This document shows positions 1 to 8,567 of a DNA stretch of 64,000 nt, one piece after another. The stretch spans positions 1,284,914 through 1,348,913 of the forward strand of contig NZ_JAEHGE010000001.1 in assembly GCF_016097415.1 (NCBI RefSeq), read 5' to 3'. The translations under genes were made by a program, and so were the position numbers. The DNA is from a sulfur-oxidizing endosymbiont of Gigantopelta aegis (GTDB lineage: Bacteria > Pseudomonadota > Gammaproteobacteria > GRL18). The notes under the pieces were generated by a model. That model searched no databases, was not told the origin of the DNA, and saw only the letters and a program-made list of their open reading frames with translations. The first letter of the stretch is position 1. Every line of letters begins with the position of its first letter.

Positions 1-1
1 T

Positions 2-478
2 TGACATACCGACTTTAATGGATAGAGGAGGATAGATTGTCCAACCGGTGTTGATTTGTGTGCCACCGCCGGGGAAGAATGGAATAACAAAAGATAAAAT
101 CAACATGACAGCTGCTGCTGGAAGAATCCAAAAACTAAGATTGTTCATGCGAGGCAAAGCCATGTCGGGGGCTCCGATCATCATGGGTATCATCCAGTTA
201 GCCAAACCTGCGGCGGCTGGCATGACAGCACCAAAGATCATCATATAAGCATGATTGGTGACAATATTGTTATAAAGATCAGGTTCTAAAAATTGTAGTC
301 CAGGCATAAATAATTCAGCGCGGATAACCATCGCGCTGGCACCACCCAGAAACAACATGGTCAATGCAAAGAATAAATACATGGTACCAATGTCTTTATG
401 ATTGGTACTAAATAACCAACGTCCTATGCCTTTGGGTGGGCCATGATGTTCGGCTTCATGTGCTACTGTTGTTGTCAT
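2..478 (-). CDS. ctaD: Cytochrome c oxidase subunit I, N-terminal part (runs off the window)
   Basis: This is the catalytic subunit of an aa3-type terminal oxidase in the inner membrane, which reduces oxygen with electrons from cytochrome c. About 159 N-terminal residues are present. They include the family signature FSTNHKDIGTMY near residue 25 and a helix with NHAYMMIF that carries the low-spin heme ligand, followed by the conserved segment NWMIPMMIGAPDMALPRMN. The start at 478 is the first ATG after the ctaC stop region. ctaC lies only 10 bases upstream on the same strand, so the order ctaC-ctaD is a normal cox operon. The rest of the gene lies beyond base 1. Confidence 0.95.
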   Translation of the reverse strand, partial: MTTTVAHEAEHHGPPKGIGRWLFSTNHKDIGTMYLFFALTMLFLGGASAMVIRAELFMPGLQFLEPDLYNNIVTNHAYMMIFGAVMPAAAGLANWMIPMMIGAPDMALPRMNNLSFWILPAAAVMLILSFVIPFFPGGGTQINTGWTIYPPLSIKVGMS

Positions 479-488
479 TCAAAGTCTC

Positions 489-1661
489 CTATTTTTTTTC
501 ACGTGCAGCTTTAATATCAGCTGGTTGCACAACATCATTGGTATTATTGCCCCAAGCATTTCTTTCATAAGTAATGATGGCGGCTAAATCTAAGTCGGAC
601 TCTGCTGCCCAGGCAGGCATGGTATTCTTACCATGAAGAACAATATTGAGATGATCTGCAACAGGCCCAGTGGCAATTTTGCTGCCTTTAAGTGCAGGAA
701 ATGCTGGTGGTATACCTAAGCCAGTGGCCTGGTGACAGGCAGCACATTTAACATTGTATATGGTTTCACCTTTTGCATAGAGTTCATCTTTAGTCCAAAC
801 CTTACCTGAGCTGGCTTCAGCAAGCTTTGCAGCCTTTACAGCTTGTTGCTCGGCTACCCAAAGGGCAAATTTTTCTTTGCTGACGGCTTCAACAACAGCC
901 GGCATTCTTGCATGCCAGGTACCACATAATTCAGCACATTGGCCTCGGAAGATGCCTTCTTTAATGATTTCTCCCCATGTTTCACTGATATAACCGGCGA
1001 TAGCATCTTTTTTGAATGCTAGCTCAGGTATCCAAAAAGCATGGTTGACATCAACTGACGTTTGCAAAAAACGAATTTTGGTATTAATCGGTAGGACAAA
1101 ATTGTTATCGACGGCTCTTAGATAATTGTCACCCGCTAGCTCTTGTGGCGTGTAGCGACTTTCAATTTTAATGCCTAAGTCGGGATACTCATATTCCCAC
1201 CACCACTGATGACCGGTAATCTTGACGATCATGTCATAGCACTTATCTTTGTTTTCTTCTTTGAGCGTAGGGTCACTACATTCCTTGGTGGGTGATTCCC
1301 AGAGCATTTCTAAAATGGGCTGGGCTTTTCCGGCAATACTTAAATCAACCATTAATACGGCTATTGGAACAATAACCCATGACCAACGGCCAAACCAACT
1401 ATTATGAAATTCTTGATCAGGTTCATAACCCTTGTCTTTGCGAAACGTGAAGACCGCATATAGGACAATGGACGTTATGATAATTAACAGAACAGTGATA
1501 ATGCCCATAGTTAACATGTGGACATCGTAAATGTCCTGTCCTATCGGTGTTACCGGTTCGGGAAAATTGTACTTATATTCTGCTAATGCAGTCCCTGTCC
1601 ATAGCAAACTTGCACTGACGGCAATTGAGCTAATTACTTTTTTTATGAAATCAACCAACAA
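489..1661 (-). CDS. ctaC: Cytochrome c oxidase subunit II with fused cytochrome c domain
   Basis: This subunit accepts electrons from cytochrome c through the binuclear CuA centre and passes them to subunit I. It has 390 residues. A signal peptide ends near residue 27 (TALA), two membrane segments lie at about 48-72 and 94-112, and a periplasmic cupredoxin domain follows with the CuA ligands H207, C242, E244, C246, H250 and M253. A C-terminal class I cytochrome c domain has CAACH at 306-310 and a likely axial Met at 348, so this is a caa3-like fused form. Two extra cysteines (C128, C141) lie between the second membrane segment and the CuA domain, in an insertion rich in Lys and Glu. It is the first gene of the ctaC-ctaD pair. 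Confidence 0.95.
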   Translation of the reverse strand: MLVDFIKKVISSIAVSASLLWTGTALAEYKYNFPEPVTPIGQDIYDVHMLTMGIITVLLIIITSIVLYAVFTFRKDKGYEPDQEFHNSWFGRWSWVIVPIAVLMVDLSIAGKAQPILEMLWESPTKECSDPTLKEENKDKCYDMIVKITGHQWWWEYEYPDLGIKIESRYTPQELAGDNYLRAVDNNFVLPINTKIRFLQTSVDVNHAFWIPELAFKKDAIAGYISETWGEIIKEGIFRGQCAELCGTWHARMPAVVEAVSKEKFALWVAEQQAVKAAKLAEASSGKVWTKDELYAKGETIYNVKCAACHQATGLGIPPAFPALKGSKIATGPVADHLNIVLHGKNTMPAWAAESDLDLAAIITYERNAWGNNTNDVVQPADIKAAREKK

Positions 1662-2541
1662 TTTATACTCCCCCTATGAATATTTAATAGCGATCTAGAT
1701 TTAAAGCAAACTAATATACAACGGTGTTCTAGTTATATGTGTTCATTTTGAAGCGTTACGTAAATTAAAAATTATTCTAAAATGGTAAGTGTTTAGCTAA
1801 AGCTAAGCCTTTTAAGTTACTTTGGAAAATACTTATCTATAAGGTTTATTTTTAATTTAAGGTTCTTAGCTTAACATTGAGCAATGGTGGGCAAAAATTT
1901 AAGATGGGTAAATTCTGCATGGGCGACTCAATGATATTTATTTTATTATTATTATTTTTTAAAACTCATAATGTCGAAATAAATAGATTACTGTAAAACT
2001 AACAAATTAGGAATGATGGTGTAGATGCTCACTCATTAATAATGTTAGTAAAATGGTATAGGTAATATCAAAATATTAAGTAGAAATATTACCGTAATAA
2101 ATTGTGTGAATTATTTTTTTCTATTATGAACTTTTTTTGATTTATATTGTCTTGAATCAAGGTGTATGTCAAGAGTAAATTGTTTTAAAACGTAACTTCT
2201 GTTATTCGTTAGTGTTTATTCTTTATAAATTGACGGGCTTATAGGTGAAAACCCTATTAACGCTAATGTAAACCGTTTGATATACATCTAGTCTAGACGT
2301 TATGAATGTCCCACTCTGTTTGATGTAGAGCTTAATATGAGTGTGAGTAAGATATTTGTTTGTGCTGCCTGCTAATATTCTTAATTAATAATCTAATGGT
2401 TGTTTAATGTACTAGTTTGATGTGCTAGCTTAATATGCCAACTTAAGTATATTGATTTGAAATTTATATTGGAGGTGTTTTTTGTAGACTTGTATATATT
2501 CAGTTTATATAATTGATTTTTATTTTAAGGAGTTGTATTAG
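1662..2541. other. AT-rich intergenic region between divergent ctaC and the SCO gene
   Basis: About 880 bases separate the two divergent starts. No reading frame here looks like a gene, and I see no RNA gene or strong hairpin. It must hold the promoters of both the ctaC-ctaD operon and the SCO gene. Its length is unusual compared with the tight spacing of the genes around it. Confidence 0.6.
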
Positions 2542-3195
2542 ATGTTGCCAGGAAAAAAAGATATTGTATTCTTATCGCTTTTAATTATAATTTCATCCTC
2601 AATTCTTATTGGTGGAAAATATTTATACGCTTCCATCAATAAATCTCATAATAGCGCCGCATTACGTTTGTCAGCATCTACACTTTATCCTATACCTAAA
2701 CCTTTAGGGCAGTTTTCTTTGGCTAGAAAAAGTGCTGAAAAACCCGTAACGTTTAATGAAAAGTCACTGCAAGGAAAATGGCACCTTGTTTTTATGGGTT
2801 ATACGAGTTGTCCTGATATTTGTCCCACGGAGATGAAAAATTTAGCTGATTTGTATCAGGATTTGCCTTTGGCATTGCAGAAAATAACACAGGTTATTAT
2901 GATTACAACCGACCCATTAAAGGACTCTCCAGAAGTATTAGAAGCTTATGTAAAAAATTATCATTCGGATTTTATTGGTTTAAGTGGCACTAAAGAACAA
3001 ATTGCAGGCTTTGCAAAACAGTTTGCCATGCCGTTTTTACCTTCTAATGAAACAGACAAACACAAGCAATATGAAGTAAATCATTCAGCTTCAATTTATT
3101 TAACGAATCCAGAAGGGCAACTTCATGCAGTGTTTAGCACACCGCATAATGTTGATAACATGAAGTCAGACATGGTGAAAATATTAAATCTGTAA
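2542..3195 (+). CDS. SCO1/SenC family copper chaperone for cytochrome oxidase assembly
   Basis: SCO proteins are membrane-anchored thioredoxin-like proteins that deliver copper to the CuA site of subunit II and may keep its cysteines reduced. This one has 217 residues. A membrane anchor spans about residues 8-30. The metal motif TSCPDICP places cysteines at 90 and 94, and the third ligand is the His in VNHSASIYL in the C-terminal third. The start has a clear ribosome site (aaggag) eight to ten bases upstream. It sits between ctaC and the heme A synthase gene and ends two bases from the end of ctaA, so the two are convergent. Confidence 0.93.
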   Translation: MLPGKKDIVFLSLLIIISSSILIGGKYLYASINKSHNSAALRLSASTLYPIPKPLGQFSLARKSAEKPVTFNEKSLQGKWHLVFMGYTSCPDICPTEMKNLADLYQDLPLALQKITQVIMITTDPLKDSPEVLEAYVKNYHSDFIGLSGTKEQIAGFAKQFAMPFLPSNETDKHKQYEVNHSASIYLTNPEGQLHAVFSTPHNVDNMKSDMVKILNL

Positions 3196-3196
3196 G

Positions 3197-4234
3197 TTAT
3201 TTTTTTGTGAACAAGAGATAATTTAACAAGATCAAGCTAAGTAATAGCAAAGCTGCCGTTACATTGTGGGCAACAGCGACGAGTAAGGGTAAATTAAAAA
3301 AGACATTGGACAAGCCTAAACTAAATTGAGCAATAACGAGTCCTATTATCAATAGGCCTGCTATTGGAATGGCTTGTCCCTGTGCTTTTCTAAAAAGAGT
3401 GAGCCCCAGAGTGAATAGATAGAGAAAGGTGATGACTGCACCAATTCGATGCATCCAATGAATCGCTGTTCTGGCCTGAAAGTCTAAAATACCCCCTTCA
3501 TAATTTATGGCTGAGGTGAGTTCCTTACCTGTTTTCGGATCATGCTCATGCCAAAGTGTGAAAGCCTCTTTAAAGTTCATCTCAGGCCACCAGGAAGACT
3601 GACAGGTAGGTAGGTCGCTACAGACTAATGCGGCATAATTAGAGCTAGTCCATCCACCGAGTGCAATTTGCATAAATAATATAACGACAGCAATCAGAGC
3701 GGGCTTACGAAATTTGCAATTGAATGCTTTAATGCTCTTTTGCATGTCATTACGGGTAAAAAATTGACTGCTGGATAGGGTGAGCCAAAAAAGTATTGCA
3801 AGGGTAGTAAAACCAAAGATAAGATGTACGACGACAACTAAGGGTTTGAGTAATAGGGTGACTGTCCACATGCCCAATAAGGCCTGAAAAATAACAATGC
3901 CGACAAGAATAGTGGGTAGTACGATAGCTTGTCCTGCTTGTTTTCTATTTTTCCAGGCAAGTAGGCAGAGGGCTAAAATAAACAAGCCTAAGGTACCCGC
4001 AATATAGCGATGTGTCATTTCTTTCCATGCCTTAGCTGCTTCTATAGGCTTGTCAGGATAAGCTTCTTGAGCTTTTGATATCTCATGAGCCGTGTCCGGT
4101 ACGTTAAGGTGGCCATAACATCCAGGCCAGTCAGGACAGCCTAATCCTGCATTGGATAGACGCGTATAAGCACCGAGCATAATTGCCATGAGTGCTATGA
4201 GTGTCGTAATCAATGCGAGTTTGTGAAAATTCAT
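3197..4234 (-). CDS. ctaA: Heme A synthase (COX15/CtaA family)
   Basis: CtaA oxidises the methyl group of heme O to make heme A for the aa3 oxidase. The protein is about 345 residues with eight hydrophobic segments. It has the typical N-terminal GCPDWPGCYG signature, the helix motif EMTHRYIAGTLG, and WMHRIGAVITF near the C terminus, where the conserved His residues bind heme. I prefer the Met at 4234, preceded by aaggg, over an upstream Met at 4273 that would add 13 residues; either is possible. The region just upstream holds short direct repeats of a cctat(g/a)-aaaac pattern. The gene is convergent with the SCO gene. Confidence 0.92.
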   Translation of the reverse strand: MNFHKLALITTLIALMAIMLGAYTRLSNAGLGCPDWPGCYGHLNVPDTAHEISKAQEAYPDKPIEAAKAWKEMTHRYIAGTLGLFILALCLLAWKNRKQAGQAIVLPTILVGIVIFQALLGMWTVTLLLKPLVVVVHLIFGFTTLAILFWLTLSSSQFFTRNDMQKSIKAFNCKFRKPALIAVVILFMQIALGGWTSSNYAALVCSDLPTCQSSWWPEMNFKEAFTLWHEHDPKTGKELTSAINYEGGILDFQARTAIHWMHRIGAVITFLYLFTLGLTLFRKAQGQAIPIAGLLIIGLVIAQFSLGLSNVFFNLPLLVAVAHNVTAALLLLSLILLNYLLFTKK

Positions 4235-4334
4235 ATAAAATACCCTTGAGTAAAACCCATAGACCAAAACCATAGAATAAATCCTATGACTAAAACCTAT
4301 AATTAAAAACTATGATTTAAAAAGTGGAGAACAA

Positions 4335-5687
4335 ATGGAATCTAATTATATACTGCCTGTTGAAAAAGAGGAAACAAAGCGTTTAGCTAAAGCCTGGTTT
4401 TTTTTAGGTGTTGTTTCATTGCTCTTATCAGGTTTTTTTTCGATTTTATTAGTTGTTTCACGCACCCCTGCAATACAAAGCCTTATACCCTTTATTGATT
4501 TTTTTCATACGGCTTTAGTTGTCCATGTGGATTTATCTGTATTGATTTGGTTTACTTCCTTTGCCAGCATACTCTGGACTTTGATTGCCCGAAACGTCAA
4601 TAAGCTTGACTGGCTGGCTTTTTATCTGTCTGTGTCGGGTACATTCCTTATTGTTTTGACCCCCTTTATTATGGATGGTCATCCCTTGATGAATAATTAT
4701 ATCCCCATATTACAGACGCCGTTATTTTATTTTGCATTATCTTTATATACGGTGGGATTATTAATACGCATTGTTAGAACCTTGTTTTCATCGATGCCTT
4801 TTAATGCTTCAAGCCCTACAACAGCCTTGACCTCTGGTGTTTGGTTAGGTGCTTTAGCTGCTTTGTTAGCCATTCTATTTTTTCTTTACACCTTGTTTAA
4901 AGTGCCTGATGATTTACCCGCAGTGGCTTGGTTTGAAGTGTTATTCTGGGGAGGTGGACATATCTTGCAATTCACCCACATGTTATTGGTGTTCGTCGTT
5001 TGGATTGTTTTATTACAACAAATAAAAACACGTCTTATTTTTACCCCCGCTATTTTGTTTGTTTGTCTGTTAATTTCTTTTATCCCTGTTTTATATTCAG
5101 GAGTGATTTATTGGCAATATGATGTGGCGTCTAGTGAATTTCATAATCAATTTACCCAACTCATGCGTTTTGGTAGCTTAACGACCTTGCCTTTAGGCTT
5201 GATTATTTTTATTAATTTATTTAAAACTCTGCCAGCAGAAGGGCCTTTGTTACCCCTTAAGCTGGCACTCTGGTGTTCTGCTGCTTTATTCGCATCAGGG
5301 GGTGTTTTGGGCTTTATGATTGAAGGGGTTAACGTGGTTATCCCTGCTCACTATCATGGTTCAATTGTAGGTATTACTCTGGCATTTATGGGCTTTAGTT
5401 TTTATTTGTTGCCAGTTTTTGATTATCCTTTAAAGGATAGAACACTTAAGTTAGCCAAAATTCAGCCTATTGTTTATGCGGTAGGTCAGTTTATGCACAT
5501 TAGTGGTTTAGCTTGGTCAGGTGGTTATGGCGTAAAAAGAAAAACGGCAGGTGCTGCGCAGGGCTTGGATAGTTTGCCGGAAATTGCGGGTATGGCATTG
5601 ATGGGCATGGGAGGCTTGATTGCAATCATTGGTGGTATTTTATTTGTGGTGATTGTTTATTTGGCGGTTAAGCAGAAGAAAGGATAG
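4335..5687 (+). CDS. Heme-copper oxidase subunit I-like membrane protein
   Basis: A 450-residue polytopic protein of the heme-copper oxidase subunit I superfamily, closer in length to CcoN/NorB-like members than to CtaD. H64 (VVHVDLS) matches the low-spin heme ligand on helix 2, H209 (WGGGHILQ) the first copper-site His, and H339/H341 (AHYHGSIVG) the high-spin and low-spin heme ligands. The His-His pair that completes CuB in oxidases is not visible; only one His (H270) lies in that region. It follows a good ribosome site (gtggag) and is divergent from ctaA. It may be a divergent oxidase or nitric oxide reductase-like protein, or a heme protein used in oxidase assembly or sensing. The function is not established from sequence. 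Confidence 0.75.
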   Translation: MESNYILPVEKEETKRLAKAWFFLGVVSLLLSGFFSILLVVSRTPAIQSLIPFIDFFHTALVVHVDLSVLIWFTSFASILWTLIARNVNKLDWLAFYLSVSGTFLIVLTPFIMDGHPLMNNYIPILQTPLFYFALSLYTVGLLIRIVRTLFSSMPFNASSPTTALTSGVWLGALAALLAILFFLYTLFKVPDDLPAVAWFEVLFWGGGHILQFTHMLLVFVVWIVLLQQIKTRLIFTPAILFVCLLISFIPVLYSGVIYWQYDVASSEFHNQFTQLMRFGSLTTLPLGLIIFINLFKTLPAEGPLLPLKLALWCSAALFASGGVLGFMIEGVNVVIPAHYHGSIVGITLAFMGFSFYLLPVFDYPLKDRTLKLAKIQPIVYAVGQFMHISGLAWSGGYGVKRKTAGAAQGLDSLPEIAGMALMGMGGLIAIIGGILFVVIVYLAVKQKKG

Positions 5688-5743
5688 TGTCTGGGGGATC
5701 AATAGGGTGATGGTAGGCTTTGTGATTGTGTGTTAATTAATAC

Positions 5744-5817
5744 GTCTCTGAATAAAGCCGCCTTATTTCGCTTAATATTTCATCAATGCGCGAAATAAGG
5801 CGGCTTTATTCAGAGAC
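5744..5817. terminator. Perfect 28-bp inverted repeat, probably a bidirectional terminator
   Basis: Two perfectly complementary 28-base arms (5744-5771 and 5790-5817) are separated by an 18-base loop. The element lies between the ends of two convergent genes (stop at 5687 and stop at 5882), where a bidirectional terminator is expected. The arms are unusually long and exact for an intrinsic terminator, and there is no clean T-run directly after either arm. A small mobile hairpin element is the alternative. Confidence 0.6.
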
Positions 5818-5881
5818 TTTGTTCTGTTTTAATTCTTATTCTTTAATTTTACTCTTCAATGTTTTTATTCAAGCTTCTTTT

Positions 5882-6682
5882 TCAACATTCCTCTTCAACA
5901 AGGTCACGATAGGCGTGCCAGGTTGCATGACCAATCACTGGCATTGCAATGGCTAGGCCAATAAAATAGGTTAAGAAGCTTATTCCAACCATAACTGCAA
6001 TAAGGTAAGCCCATAATAAGAGTGCCTTAGGGTTTTCTTTGACAGCATTCACACTGGTTCTCATAGCAGTCATAAAGTCTATTTGCCTATCCATCAATAG
6101 GGGAACGGTAATGACGCTAATGGAAAAGGTGAATAAGGCAATGAGACCGCCTATAGCAATTCCGACACCTAAAAATAAATTGTTTTCACCGGAGAAAAAC
6201 ACTTCGGTAAAAAAGTATTCCCAATTTAGAGTGGGGTTGTTGAAAAAAATCACAAAGACAAGAATGGCTGCAAACATCCAGAACAGCATGATCATCATCA
6301 GTATCAGACCAACAGCCGAGATATGTACGGGGTTTGAAAGCCAGGATTTTTTGATTTGACAGAACTCGATTTTTTCTTGTTTTTCTATCGAGCGACTAAT
6401 GCCATAAAGGCCAATACCTAAAATAGGTGCGGAGAGGAAAAAACCGGTGGTTAATAGAGGGAATAGAAAGAACATACCGCCATCTATAATTCCCCAAAGA
6501 ATTAAGAAGCTAACAAGCACAAAAGCACAGCCATAAGGAACACTGAAGTATGGTGCTACTTTCATATCCTGCCAACCCAGAGCTAACCACTTCCATGGGT
6601 CATCAAGGCTAATTTTTTTTATTTTTGGCAATATAACTGGAATGATATCTTCAGCATCATTAAAAACAGTAGTCTCATTCAT
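5882..6682 (-). CDS. DUF2189 integral membrane protein
   Basis: A 266-residue membrane protein with about six hydrophobic helices. Its N-terminal signature PWKWLALGWQDMKVAPYFS and C-terminal GHATWHAYRDLV match the DUF2189 family, which is common next to cytochrome oxidase genes in proteobacteria. No enzymatic motif is visible and the role of the family is unknown. It stands alone on the minus strand behind the long inverted repeat. The start is the first Met, and no strong ribosome site is seen. Confidence 0.85.
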   Translation of the reverse strand: MNETTVFNDAEDIIPVILPKIKKISLDDPWKWLALGWQDMKVAPYFSVPYGCAFVLVSFLILWGIIDGGMFFLFPLLTTGFFLSAPILGIGLYGISRSIEKQEKIEFCQIKKSWLSNPVHISAVGLILMMIMLFWMFAAILVFVIFFNNPTLNWEYFFTEVFFSGENNLFLGVGIAIGGLIALFTFSISVITVPLLMDRQIDFMTAMRTSVNAVKENPKALLLWAYLIAVMVGISFLTYFIGLAIAMPVIGHATWHAYRDLVEEEC

Positions 6683-7019
6683 AATTTATTATTCATCCTT
6701 TAAACGCAATTAAGATTAAGTACAGCATCTCTATTTTTGTGATATTGGAACAGCGGAAATCCGCTTAGAAATAAATCAAAAAATCATTTAACACCAATGT
6801 GTGTTAAATATTAAATAACCTGAGATAAATATTTTATAATTAAATTATATAAGAATTTTACCAGTAACTTTTATTGTTTTGTTATTGCTTTGTTATTGCT
6901 TTGTTATTGTTCTGTTAAATGTGCAGTAGCTTTATTATGTAAACAAAGCAATAAGTTAATGTATTTATATTTGTATAACGTTGATTCTATCATAGAAAAT
7001 ATAGAAAGATAGTAATTTA
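6683..7019. repeat. Intergenic region with an 11-bp tandem repeat
   Basis: This 337-base AT-rich gap holds no gene. At 6877-6909 there are three head-to-tail copies of an 11-base unit (consensus ctttgttattg, the first copy starting with t). They lie in the upstream region of the DUF2189 gene and downstream of pepD. I see no further structure. Confidence 0.6.
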
Positions 7020-8474
7020 TTATTTTGTCAATTTGGAAATGAATTCGGTTAGAAATAACCAGAATTTATCGACGCTATCGATGTTGACCCTTTCTCGTGG
7101 AGAGTGTGCGCCAGTAATGGTTGGGCCAAAAGATATGATATCGCAATCGGGGTAAGTGTTCGAAAGTAAACCACACTCAAGTCCGGCATGAATAACTTGA
7201 ATACTGGCCTCTTTATTAAACAATGAAAGGTATAAATTTAATGCATCTTTTAATAATGGGCTCTCACGATTAGGCTGCCATCCTGGGTAGGCTCCGTCAA
7301 TTTCAACCTGCATAGAAAATTGTTGTTGATATTGTGCAATTCGATAGGCCTGCGCATCACGTTCATCGTTGCTTGCACTACGACATAAATTGAGTAGTTG
7401 CAATGAACCACCTGATTCAAGATTAATCACGCCAAGATTATTGGAGCTTTCAACGATGTCGGGTAGATCGTCAGAATACTTTATAACGCCATTAGGATGA
7501 GAAGCAATAAAGCTCAGTAGGGATGTGCTTTGATTTTCCGTTAGGGATTGATTGATTTTATTTTTTGATAAATTATCTTTTAATTGGGCAGTTAATAATA
7601 ACTCTTTTTCACGATGATGGTAAAGTTGTTTGAGTGTTTGATTACGAGTGTTAATGGCATTAATGAGCGCTTTTGCATCGTGGGTAAAAACAGTGACGAA
7701 GGCTTCTCTGGGAATTGCATTCCGTAAACTGCCACCATGAAAGCTGACTAATTGCAGTGCATAGGTTTGGCTAATAGATAATAATTCTTGTGCTAATAAA
7801 ACATTGGCATTAGCACGGTTCAGGTGAATGTCAACCCCCGAATGGCCTCCGGTTAAGCCGGTCAAACTGATCTCAACGGCTTCACCTGAGGCTGATTGCC
7901 AGGCTAATGACCGGCTGGCATTAATATCGACACCACCGGCACAGCCTATATAAATTTCACCTTCTTCTTCTGTGTCGAGGTTGAGTAATTTTTTTGCTTG
8001 CAACCAATTTTCTTGCAAGCCAAAAGCACCACCCATACCGGCTTCTTCATCAACGGTGAATAATAATTCCAATGGACCATGTTGAAGACTTTTATCGGTC
8101 ATTAAGGCTAACATCGCTGCACAGCCAATACCATTATCTGCACCTAAGGTGGTATTTATTGCATGTAACCAACCATCAGTGATTTGTAATTGTAAGGCAT
8201 CATTTAAAAAATCATGACTGCTATCACTATTGGCCTGTGTCACCATATCAACATGGCATTGTAAGGCAATAATGTCTGCATTTTCATGACCACGTATTGC
8301 AGGAACTCGGAGTAAAATATTGCCGATGGCATCATGTTCAACAATGACTTTATTCTCAACCCCTTGTTGATGGATGTAGGCAATAATTGCTGCTTCATGT
8401 TTGCTGGGACGAGGCGTGTCACAGAATTTTATAAAATGCTGCCAGAGGTCTAGCGGGGGAAGCTGATCGATCAT
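7020..8474 (-). CDS. pepD: Aminoacyl-histidine dipeptidase (cytosolic non-specific dipeptidase)
   Basis: PepD is a cytosolic zinc peptidase of the M20 family that cleaves dipeptides such as Xaa-His. The 484-residue length fits PepD. Motifs in order are CHVDMVTQAN (first metal His and Asp), LGADNGIGCAAML (bridging Asp), DEEAGMGGA (general base Glu and metal Glu), GLTGGHSGVDIH in the lid domain, and a C-terminal His in ITGAHSPRERV that completes the metal site. It stands alone between the DUF2189 and beta-helix genes. No disruption is seen. Confidence 0.93.
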   Translation of the reverse strand: MIDQLPPLDLWQHFIKFCDTPRPSKHEAAIIAYIHQQGVENKVIVEHDAIGNILLRVPAIRGHENADIIALQCHVDMVTQANSDSSHDFLNDALQLQITDGWLHAINTTLGADNGIGCAAMLALMTDKSLQHGPLELLFTVDEEAGMGGAFGLQENWLQAKKLLNLDTEEEGEIYIGCAGGVDINASRSLAWQSASGEAVEISLTGLTGGHSGVDIHLNRANANVLLAQELLSISQTYALQLVSFHGGSLRNAIPREAFVTVFTHDAKALINAINTRNQTLKQLYHHREKELLLTAQLKDNLSKNKINQSLTENQSTSLLSFIASHPNGVIKYSDDLPDIVESSNNLGVINLESGGSLQLLNLCRSASNDERDAQAYRIAQYQQQFSMQVEIDGAYPGWQPNRESPLLKDALNLYLSLFNKEASIQVIHAGLECGLLSNTYPDCDIISFGPTITGAHSPRERVNIDSVDKFWLFLTEFISKLTK

Positions 8475-8567
8475 TGTTTTTCTCCGAATATAGAATTGCT
8501 AGTATAAATTTTTCGAAGAAAAAATAATATTAATATTTGTGTAAAAGCTTATATTAAAAGTATCGTG

